DNA of 64,000 bases, from the NCBI GenBank assembly GCA_945910005.1, contig OX246743.1, positions 131,501 through 195,500 on the forward strand, in the 5' to 3' direction. Positions 49,601 to 61,600 of this stretch are shown in pieces. Each line of letters opens with the position of its first letter. Positions within the stretch are counted from its first letter, which is position 1. A program made the translations under genes and the position numbers. The DNA comes from Isoperla grammatica. Its lineage: Eukaryota; Arthropoda; Insecta; Plecoptera; Perlodidae. Below the pieces are notes generated by a model. That model did not search any database, was not told where the DNA came from, and saw only the letters and a list, made by a program, of their open reading frames with translations.

Positions 49601-52600
49601 GCTAAAAGTTACAACTGAATTGATTTTAACTAGTACCTGCACACAATTTTTTATTAGAAGTGCAAGAAACCCCCTGATATATACAAGGTTTTGACTGAAA
49701 GAAAAATATAAATGCTACAAAATGCTAAATTTAGAGACAATTTTTGCTAAAAAGAGGTCTCTACCGATCGGCCACGATTCACTCGAAAGCATCACTAAGG
49801 TTGTTTCAGGGCAACTTGAACCGTTGACTTCTTTTGAAATAATAAATGCATACAGTATCAGTATGTTTACCACAATAACTTGAATATGTCGTTTAGGTAT
49901 ATTCGAGTTTCATTAAATCCAAAATAGATGTAGGCATCATACATAATATATATTATGTGATGATTTTGTTTTATATTCAGCCGGTTGTTTGAAACTGCAA
50001 ATCGATGCGTCGTGTGAACTCGGCTTTGGTATCTTGTGATAATATAAATGGTACTGTGGTTCTGTTCTTACATATCTCTGTCTGGTTCTCTGTACTCTCG
50101 CCGACATAAGTAAATCAACGGTCGGACGGAATACATCTTTCTCTTGACAACTCTGCTGCACTCGATCGATATATTTTTTGGCTCAATCTTATTTTAAAAT
50201 CAATGGGCATGGCATACATTAATGAGATAGAACGATCAGTAACCATATATACGATAAAAGTGAGTGTAGAAGAGTTTTGTAGAGTAAATAGTACGTGTTC
50301 ACTCCTACTATTGGTTTAGTTACGTTGCATACTGTACCTTCCAACTTTCTTGTGAACTCTGTTAGATTAATATGTGACTCGCATGGGTGTTGTTGATTGG
50401 CGTGCTGGCTGTTTGGCGTTTGAAAATCTTCTTCCTCTTAATAAACATCTTTTATACTATTCTATTGCACGATTCCTTCGTTCCGAAAATAGTTCATTAC
50501 CCTAGTGTTTGATATTGGATTGCGAGCGATGTAGGTATTACTTGTATACTATATGTTTGTGTGTCGTGAATATAATCGTTGAGTAACTTACTTTGGAATT
50601 CTCTTTTTTTATTGCTCTTCTGTGGAAGTAAGGCCTATCTAGCAAGCACCAATGTAATCAAATAACTCGTTAGCAGAGTTCCAACAACTTCTACAAATAA
50701 AGTAAAATTTATAATTCAAAATATTTGTCAGAAATATAAATATATAAATCAAAAAATCATTCACAAATCTGCTAAAGATATTTAAAAATATATAAATGAT
50801 GTAGACAAATACTTATTGTCAGCAAAGCACTTTTCTATTGCTTTTGTGCCATTTGTGAATAAAGTAGCACCAATCTTAAGTCGCACCAGACAGTGTTAAC
50901 TGGATAATAGAGTTTGGTGCGACCGCATGTGGAGTGTCGACGTGAATGCGCAGCGCTCTAACATTACACCGACTGTTTCAGGGCCACTGTCGACGTGAAT
51001 CAGGTGATCAAGAAGGGTGAAGTAGATTTGGTGAGTACCTTTGTTTTATTTCGAAGCATGTCTGTGCCGTTTCAGGGCTCACTCACATCCGGTGCTCAAG
51101 TTGCTGTAGCTTGATGAAACCAAGACTCTAGACCAGGAGTATCCTACCTATGGATTACCACTGATAATTTTTATATTATAAATGTATTTATACATATAAT
51201 GAAACACCCGGTTCCAACATAAGTCGAGTCGGGCGGTGACGCATCACCAGTTTCTTGGGCTGTGGACTTGTAGTGCTTGCTAGCCCAGCTCAGCACCTCC
51301 TTCCTCTTCCTTGGATGTCTTCTTATATGGTGGGTCCCTCCCACCCCCTACCCAACTATAGTTAGTACAGGGACCTGATATTGATTGATTGATGAAGGTA
51401 TTAATTAATTATTTATTTATATTTAATTTAATTTATATTATACATTTTAATACAGTGAAACTTCTTTATAACAAACTCTTGGGGTCAGATTATTACTTTG
51501 TTATAAAGACATTTGTTATAAAGAAGTGACCCCAAGAGTTTGTTATAAAGAAGTTTCACTGTAATTCATAATTAATTCATAAATTGTAATGCTTACCTAT
51601 TTAATAATTAGTTTGTGTTTGTGATTTGAGGTGAATGTATGTACATGTTTCACTCCAGTTTTAAGCAGAAAGCTGCCTATTCAAGCGAGAGGGTTTATGA
51701 TTCACCCCTTGCATCTGTGCAGGGGTGAATGCATATATATTTTTTGTACTTTTACTATTTTTATTTTCTACTCTATATTATATTATATTCCATTATATCC
51801 AATCTGACAAGCTTAAATATTCAGTTGCCTCGTGCACCTTCTTGGATGTAACCAAAAGCGCTATATTAAATAAAATAAATAAATAAATAAAATAACGCTG
51901 TTCCAGTGGGTGACGCTGGAAGACGCCAAGCATGGTATGATCCACCTCCGTCTGACCTGGCTCACGCTCAGCTCCAACAATCAGGACCTGGCTGCGGTAA
52001 GTTACTCGGCTGCAAGGTGTGTCTTACTTTATGTTGATTGCTGGCAGTTAAACATATGATTTAATGGTTGTCTAGAGGATTTCAAATGCAATATTATAGT
52101 ATTTAATCATTTTGTTAAAAAGGAGCAAAAGATCATTGAAAGTATTTGTTCATGTTTACTCCATGTATCTTAGTCCAGTATTTGTAATTATTGCAGTCTA
52201 GTTATTAATAATTACTTTCATTAATTAATATTTAATATTACTAGCTATGTGACCATAAAATATGTAAAATAAGAGGGCTTGTGTGTTTAGGACAGTATAA
52301 AGATTTCTCCCATTCTTAGATGATAATAATAATAATAGTAGTACGTACTCCCACATTCTAATGTAGCGTATCATTATAATGTACTTATGAACAGATATTC
52401 ATATAAAACCAAACATGCTGGCTATACTTAGTTATGTGGGTAGGGTAACTGTAGTCCGCCCGCGGCCCTTCGCATGTATCCGTATTATTAACACATTTCA
52501 TGTCAATTGATAATTTGATATGGATAGTAATTAGTAATACCGACACTGACTATTGTTCCGACAGGCCCTGGCCGAGACGCAGCAGCTCCGAGTGACGTCC

Positions 52601-55600
52601 ATGAGCACCGCTGTCCTCATCGTGTTCCTGGACGCCGTCAAGAACTTACCTGTGAGTACGCAACGCTTGCACCACATGTTCACTTACAAGTGTGTTCTTC
52701 ACGTGAATACGCCGTGTGGTGTGTTAACTTAGTGTGTTCTCCACATGAGTAGGCTGTGGCGCATGTTCACTTGTGTGTTCTTCATGCGAGTACGGTTGCA
52801 CCACATGTTCACTTACAAGTGTGTTCTTCATGTGAATACACCGTGTGGTGTGTTCAGTTGTGTTTTCTTCACGCCAGTATGCTGTGGCACGTGTTCACGT
52901 GTGTGTTCTTCATGTGAGTACGCCATGACGCGTGTTCACGTGTGTGTTCTTCATGCGAGCTCGCTTGCACCACATGTTCACTTACAAGTGTGTTCTTCAT
53001 GTGAATACGCCGTGTGGTGTGTTCACTTGTGTGTTCTCCACGTGAGTATGCCGTGTGGTGTGTTCACTTGTATGTTCTCCACGTTAGTACGCTGTGGCGC
53101 ATGTTCACTTGTGTGTTCTCCACGTGAGTACGCTGTGGCGCATGTTCACTTGTGTGTTCTTTACGTGAGTACGCTGTGGCGCTTGTTAGTGTGTTCTCCA
53201 CATGAGTACACCATGGCGCATGATCACTTGTGTGTTCTCCACGTGAGTACGCCATGGCGCATGTTCACTTGTGTGTTCTCCACGTGAGTTCGCTGTGGCT
53301 CGTATCACTTGTGTGTTCTCCACGTGAGTTCGCTGTGGCTCGTATCACTTGTGTGTTCTTCACATGAGTAGGCTGTGGCGCATGTTCACTTGTGTGTTCT
53401 CCACGTGAGTATGCCGTGTGGTGTGTTCACTTGTGTGTTCTCCACGTGAGTATGCCGTGTGGTGTGTTCACTTGTGTGTTCTCCACGTGAGTATGCCGTG
53501 TGGTGTGTTCACTTGTGTGTTCTCCACGTGAGTATGCCGTGTGGTGTGTTCACTTGTGTGTTCTCCACGTGAGTATGCCGTGTGGTGGTTTCACTTGTGT
53601 GTTCTCCACGTGAGTACGCTGTGGCTCGTATCACTTGTGTGTTCTCCACGTGAGTATGCCGTGTGGTGTGTTCACTTGTGTGTTCTCCACGTGAGTACGC
53701 TGTGGCTCGTATCACTTGTGTGTTCTCCACGTGAGTATGCCGTGTGGTGTGTTCACTTGTGTGTTCTCCACGTGAGTACGCTGTGGCTCGTATCACTTGC
53801 GTGTTACCACTTGAGTGCCGCTACGGATAAGGGCTGGGCATGAGAGATGTTCTCTCTACGCTTGCTAGTAGGGATGCGTTATGATAAATAAATTCATATC
53901 GATAATCGCATTTTTTTCCACAATATATCACGATATATCGTGATAATATCGTGAGCATATAATAATATCGCGATACGATATTATCGCGATAATAGCAAAT
54001 AAATAGCGCATTGTGATTGTAGCCGATGGCCAAACAAACCGGTTTGTCGGCTGGTGAAGGACGGGATGGGTGGGGGGGGGGGGGGGGGGGTTGAGGCAGC
54101 GGAGCAGTGAAACGTAGATTTGGATCTTGAAAGATGTCAAACAATGCAGACTTTTCGGAAGGAAGTCAAGGAATGAGTGCAGGTAATCGAGGCCTAAAAA
54201 TAGTCCGTCTTCCTTTAGCAAGCGGCTCATAAGTTGGGTGGATTGTTGACAGAAGTGAAATGATTATATGACAACAATAAAACTAAAAGACTCTACAGTG
54301 TTTGTGAGGCGCTCATTGGCGGGTGGGGAATTACACATTGACGACTACTGTGTTACCGCCAACATTGCGTGCGGGGGGGGGGGGGACAGCAGCATGCAAA
54401 CTTTGCCAAGGGATGCTCGGCTAACATCAATAGAATAATCAAATAACCGCCATGCGAAATTGTAAACTATGACGATACCATGAAGTATTAACAATTTATC
54501 ATGATACTGGGTGCAAAATAATATCGTCATGAATATCGCGATACGACGGCGCATATCGTATCGTATCGATATACGATATTATCGATATTTATCGATATAC
54601 GATTATCGTCCGCATCACTACTTGCTAGCCTTGTTCCAAGCCCGTCTGGAAATTTCCAGCCTCGAAAATTGAATATAATGGCCTTTAAAATTACCTCAGC
54701 ATTTACTTGTGTAGGTGAAGTTCATTTAAATGTGGGCAGTATTAACTATAAATCTCACCCCAGTGCTGCTGTCAGTGGCAACTGCCAATCAGAAGCGTGG
54801 TTTCCACGGAGAAAGCAATTTAGTCCCGAATTTTTTTTATTTAGTGGTTCGTCATAGTAACGTGCCTTTTGATTATAAACATGAAATTTTATAAATAAAT
54901 GAATAAAAGAAAATACTGAAGTATATAAAAGGCTCAATTCAATAATGCTAGCCTAGATAGGGAGGAATAGACTTGACTGTGTAAGAAATGAATGTATGCT
55001 TGTCTTGTTTGCAGCAAGCTCGGCCCCAGAGCAAGCCCGACCCGTACGTCGTGCTCACAGTCAACAAGAAGACTGAGCAGACCATCACTCTCTACAGGTA
55101 GGCCTACATAGTATTGTCATTTGGGTTGTCGCTCGATATGAATTTTAGTATCGATAATCGGGCCAGTAAAATCGATTATTGATTGCGATAATTGACTTTA
55201 AAAAAATGGATCGATAATCGAATCAAAGTTAGCGTTATTTCATCATGCTAAACCTCTTGTTAACCATCATTGATATACTGCTCTACTACTGCTACTTAAT
55301 TGTATTAATATATACTGTGTGTTATATACTGTTATTATTATATTAATGTATACCTGTTTTTCTCTATTTGTATTCTTTTAAAGTCGTCGTAGCCTACAAC
55401 AACTTTGGTAATTATGCTTTCGCCATCAACCAATGATGTGTTTACGGTCTCGGCCAACCCAAGCAAGTATTTGAATTAGCCACCGCCGCTGGTTGGCTGC
55501 CGCTCACCCACCCGTGAAGCAATACCGAAGTTGTTGTACGACAACTATAGCTGTCTCTCTGCCTATGCTAGAATTAATTATTTCTTACTTTAGATTGATA

Positions 55601-58600
55601 TCTAGTTAGTAGTTACTAGGGCTGCCCAACGATATCGATAATTCAATACGATATCGATAATAGGAAAATAATTCGATATCGATATAGAATAAATAAATCA
55701 TACGTTTCGTGATATCGATCAAGTGTCAACTATCGTAAAAAAAAAGTTTGGCGGTGTTGTGCTTCTGCATCTTTGTGATACATACACTGCAACATTCGCG
55801 TTGGTACCTACTCGCCCTCATCGCCCGCCGGCCGGGAGTCTGTTGCGCCCGCGCTCGTTCTGCCAGTCTGTCACACTCACGTCACGTCACGCCAATCACA
55901 ACATCGCTGTTTTGCTGATACATTTTAAATAATACAACACACAAATTGACGCACATAGTAAAACATTTCGACGTTAAATTATTCATATTAAATTGTTTAT
56001 AATGAATGGTCTCTGGCTGGTTTGAAAAAAAAATTACGATATCGGCTATATCGATACCGAGTTCAAAAAAATTGATATCGCGATACGATATCGATGATTA
56101 CATCCGCGATATCGATATGAATTTTTTTATCGTTGGGCAGCCCTAGTAGTTACCTAATCAGTATATAATTGATTAGTTTGTTATTTGTTTGGAATTAAGA
56201 TACTTTTTTATGTTGATGTTGATGCAGAATTTAAAATGGCCTACAGCTGTATTTGTGTTGCTAATAAATAAATAATACAGATAAATTATTTAAATATGAA
56301 GGAAAAATGTGTAAATATCTCGCAGGACATCCGACCCCGTGTTCGAGCAGGGCTACACGTTCCTTGTGCAACACCCTCGCACGGACAGCCTCTTCCTCAA
56401 GGTCGTTGACAACAAGACAGGCCAGACTCTGGCGCAGCTCGAACATCCGATGTTGTCTCTGCTGGAGAAGCCGAATCTCCAGATAGAGAAGCAGCCGTTC
56501 ACCGTGCCCAAGGCCGGGCCCGAGACTAAGATACAGATGTCCCTCACGCTCAGGGTGAGTTATCAAGCTTACATTGAGACAGTCAATACCTCGTCCATTT
56601 TAATTTGGGAGTTGAATGAATTAAAGTCTGAATTAAATAAATAAAAAACAACTTGATGTAGGGATAGAGAGAAGTGGATGGGAGGCTAGAAGCATAAAGA
56701 GATGCGGGCATAAGAAACAACAAACAAAGATGTTGGATCCTATCTCTACTAGGGATGTCATAGGGTACCCGGGTTACCCGGATCCAGAAATTACCCGAAT
56801 CCATTTTTAGGATCCGGATCCTTATCGGGTAGTAATATTTGTATAGAAAAAAAAAACGCGACGATATTTCTGCGGCTATTTTCCTTGAAGCTACAGTGAA
56901 TTCCTGCTTGTAGGCGTGGCCAGCTGGTCGCACGTTAGTACGCGCTGTCATTACTGCGGGCGAGTTCTGTGAGGCCATATACACTCCCCTCCCCCACCCC
57001 CTCTCCATTCCCGCGAGCAGCGGCCGCACAGAGCCCAACCTACACAGCGGCCGGCAGCTGACACGGACAGAGAACGATCTTCAACCACGTGGTTTCGGGG
57101 GGGGGTGTAACCAAGATAAGATGACATAATTTAGGCTTTCAGGATTCGGGTAACCCGGTTCTTGGAAGGTCTGGAACCGGATCCGAATTTTCCTACCCTA
57201 TGACATCCCTAATCTCTACACCCGACTATTCCAACCGATCAACGTAACCTAAGTGAAACCTTTCCCTCCTGTCTGATTCTTTTCCCGTCCCGTCTCCTCC
57301 CACAGGTCCTGAGGAAGGAGCGAGATCCGGACGAGGAGGATGCGGAAGTGGAGGAGCGAGAGAAAAGACTGAGAGAGAGAGTGAGAGCAAGCGCCACCAC
57401 CTCGGCCAGTCATTGGCTGTTTGACTGGTCGCCGTACATCTGCAACCGCTTCTCACTCAATATCGACTAGCTACGCCTACAAGCGACATACTTATACACG
57501 TCTTTATTACTGTATTATTATACTGATCTTGCAGAAATCTTTGTTATTAAAATATACATTCATATTTATTTTATTGTGCATAGATTTTTGTTCTTATTAA
57601 ATAATAATTAGGTATTTGAGTATTACATATATTAGAATAATAGAATAGGCAAATACTACCTATAGTTTGTTTCATAAGTCTCATGCTTACGGAATAGCCG
57701 AGCCCAATAGTACTAGCGTCATTTTCAACTTATCTAGAACCTACCATTTACTTGAAACTGGTCAATTATGGATAATTTACAACGGTGGGTTGGTTACTTA
57801 CTTGGAAATTCCTATCAAACGACTGCCTTTACAAATGAGAACTAATGCCAGGAATATGTTGATTTTCATTGAAACAGCATGCATGAAGGGGGTGATAGAA
57901 TCTCAGGTCAGTATGATACTATGTTGGGATTAGTATAATAATTCAAATTTATATTGAATTCCCACCATTGATGAAGTCCCTGCAGAAAGTTTAGTGCACA
58001 ATGCTTAGTGTTGATGTTGTTTATTATCATTATATTATAAGATCAATTTTATTCTCATTCTCATTTCTTGTAGTCCTATAGAATATTTTGGACATTATAA
58101 TTATGGGCTATGCCTATGTAGCATATTAATATTATACATAAGCCCCAACAGCTTACCTGAATTGTAGACCGTTGTGGTAGAGAGATTAAATAACAACATA
58201 GGCCTATATAATGAACAACACAAGTTTTCCGAGACGTTTCGGTACAATTCCTTGAGCACTCGGGAGTAAGTAGACTACTACCTAACTAACCTAACCTATG
58301 AACTAAACTAGCTGGCCCTATTGGCTGTTGGGGCGGGGGGGGGGGCTAAGAATGTGGAGGGGAAATGGTTCCTCCATTGGATGTATAAGTAGTATAAGTA
58401 ATATAATGTATAAGTAGGGACCTGGTTGTTTTTCGCGATGCGCGATAAAACGAAAAGTGTAACAATCAATTTTAACACATTTTTTTTTCTTTTCTTCATG
58501 TTGTGACTAGTCAGGAGTCCAAATCAAATCGTGAAATAAAACCATAAAATGGCAATAAAATGAATTATGCCTTTATTCGCAAAATAAGACCATAGTTAAT

Positions 58601-61600
58601 ACTTCACACCCCAAAATAATTCCACATTTTGTATTTTAGTCAATTTCCAATTATTTCCGTGAATTAGGCCTACTCCTTGAATGAAAAATAAAACGGCGAA
58701 AATAAATTCCCACGAATTTCTATCCCTTCCTTCGCCTGCCACAGGAATGTTTCACGATTTTTTTTTGCAACCCCGGCGCTGACCATTCTTTACCCCTCCC
58801 ACCCGCGCTCTGACCTACTTTTCTCGGTCATTGACACTCGATAGACGTCTTCGTCTTTCAGTTCTTGTTTGTTTCTTGGAAAGAAAGGGTCGTACAATCT
58901 TCTTTTCCTAAAATCATGCCGAAAGTAGCAGTGAGTGCTTTGAGAGTGTGATTTGTTTCACTGAGTGATAATGATATGGCTAGGCCTAATATTTACATTG
59001 TTTTACATAACTTTTAAAGTTTTGATGTTGATGTCAATAAAGTTGACATTTTTTACATTCACCTTAGCATAATCAACTCTTTCTCGAGAAGGTAACAGAC
59101 CAACAAATTAGGTAGATATTAGACATTTAACCAACTCCAAAATAATAATAGAGCAGATTCCAACAAGTCAAAAATGTATTACTTACATAACTCTGTTCTA
59201 GCACATGTACATACGATTTGTATTAAAACAAAAATAACACCACAAAACACCATAATTTGGATTTATTAAAACGAAATTTGGAAAAAAATAACACCATTTT
59301 CAACCATCCCTATGTATAAGTATAAGGGCCAGCTAGTTTGGTTCATAGGTTAGGTTAGTTAGTTAGTAGTCTACTTACTCCCGAGTGATCAAGGTCTTGT
59401 CTTGTACCGAAACGTCTCGGAAAACTTGTGTTATGGTAATGATATAATATGTTGTTATTTAATCTCTCTACCACAAAGGTCTACAATTCAGGTAAGCTGT
59501 TGGGATCCATCCTTTTACCTATCATATTACCAGCCTTTTGCCCTCTCTTTAATCCAACATATTATACAAAACGAGGAAAACGCTCTGTCCATAACTACAA
59601 ACTTTCTGGTGAAAATTCTCAAAGCTAATAATAACAACAAAAACAAAAAAAGCCTCCGTCAGCAAGAAAAAAAAACAACAAAAGAGGAAGACCTCGGCCA
59701 AAAAGAGGCTCAAAAATCTGTCAGAAGCCCACTTGAAGAAGCACTTCCCTCTCAATGAGTGGGTGCATATTTTCACTGATGGCTCCCAAGATAAAACCAC
59801 CAATCGCTCCGGCTATGGCGTTTACTGCCTCTTTTTCGAGGATCAACACATCTTGGAAGTGGCAGCACTTGCCAGGCCAGCTCAGAAGACTACAGACACA
59901 CCAGCCTTTCCTCTTAACAAAAGTACATTTGTCATCCTGAGCGATAGCATCTCAGCTATGCAGTTCGTCACTAAAGCAGCAAACATTGCAAACATATTTC
60001 TAATTTCCATAGCTATTATACTTCCCGACATTGTTGGACGTCGCGCAGTGTGCGTTGCTAAGATTTTTCGTTGTCATTTTGTCTAGTGTTTTCGCCGCGG
60101 TCCGCCACCGTTACTAACACTTATTGACAGCAATAGAAATGTAATTTCTGCCTGTAATACGAATCACATCGCTTTTAAGTTACGTAGTATATTTGTGACC
60201 GGACAAAAATTTACTATAAGATAGCCACCTCACATTTTGCCATAACTGTGTTTCAGAAAAATATTTTCGAGTAACTTTTGTGTAACTTTGCCAATATTTA
60301 TCAGATCACCATAAAATGAACATATTCGTGACCGAAAATTTTGTTATAAAAACATGGCTATCTCACATTTTGCTGCCATTTTATTTCAGAAAAAATATTT
60401 TCTAGTAACTATGGTGTAACTTTGTAACTTTTCGAACGATTATGCCGCAAAACTAGGCCTATACACGTTCAATCCACAACGAGGCTTGTGGATGGTCCGA
60501 ATCTCAGCTTGATCGAGCTTTCCGCTCGACCACTATCGACAGACATATAAACAAAACAAAAACAGAACGAAGTGCCATAAAGGTCTAATGGAGACGCTCG
60601 CTTAACAACATAAAGTGGAAACAAGGCAAGTACTGCAGATTTATCAGGGACATCAAACTAAATCAACCTAAAAAATCGACTCCGCACAACTTAAGTAGGC
60701 CCTAACTTTTTTTACATTTCTTTTTTAAAGTGGGATTTAACAAATGGTTGTTGTTGTAGATTCTGAAGCGTGAGGAGCCGGCTGCGTCAGACGAAGGAGA
60801 CGGAGACTCCCTCTCACTGGGTGGAGAGTCTCAGCCTCTGGTGAAGCAGGGGTCGCTGAAGAAGGCCCCCCCACCCAGCCCGGTCAAGAAGCAGATGTCC
60901 ACCCAGTCCACCGGGAGTAGCACTAGTGTGGGCGTCATGGGCGTAGAGGAGACCATCTCACAGTCACAGACCGGCTACAGCCTGGACTCTCCGCCCTCGG
61001 ATATCAGACACCGCAACAACAGCATTTCCTCGTGAGTAGATCGCTACTGCGAGTTTTATCTATTACCAGAGCCAAGTCAAATTTGCGCTACGAAATAAAA
61101 CGAAACTGTAGTTATACTTCTAAAAATGATAATTGTGGACGAGATGTCGTGTCAGCATGCTAATTATGCAAATTTTGAATTGCAAAATAATGCGATTTGG
61201 AGCTTTAACCACGAAATCTACGAAATATCTGTGTATTCGCAAAATAAGACCGAAATGAAATATTGGTCAAAAATTTAGTGTAAGAAAAAACATCCAGAAG
61301 TATTTAAAATATAATCTACTCTATTTTTAATTAGTTTTAAAGACGAGAAACTTCTTTCTGCTCCTGCAGATGTTGCTGGAATTGTTGCTACAAGTTTGAG
61401 CAGCTTTGTTGCTTCAGGCATGGACACATTCAAGTTGTTTTCATAGAAAAATATTAATAAAGACGCAGTGTTCTTGATTGTCTGCCAAATGTCCTTGTCC
61501 CCATATAAGACAATCAGCTCATTCTTTAATGGGTCCTAAAAATTCTATTAAATAACCTGCCATAAACTTCTGTCAACTTCTGAAATGCTGCTTGAGGGAA

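Noticed and set aside
52745..53287. 180-codon open frame, and similar long frames on both strands to 53843
   Set aside because: It is the translation of the 41-bp minisatellite after the exon 10 donor; Cys/His/Val periodicity follows the repeat and there is no splice-compatible context.
57667..57933. 88-codon frame downstream of exon 13
   Set aside because: No recognisable domain, no splice-phase fit, AT-rich context; probably chance.
59402..59758. Lys/Asn-rich 118-codon frame
   Set aside because: A-rich sequence in a frame different from the RNase H relic; no domain.
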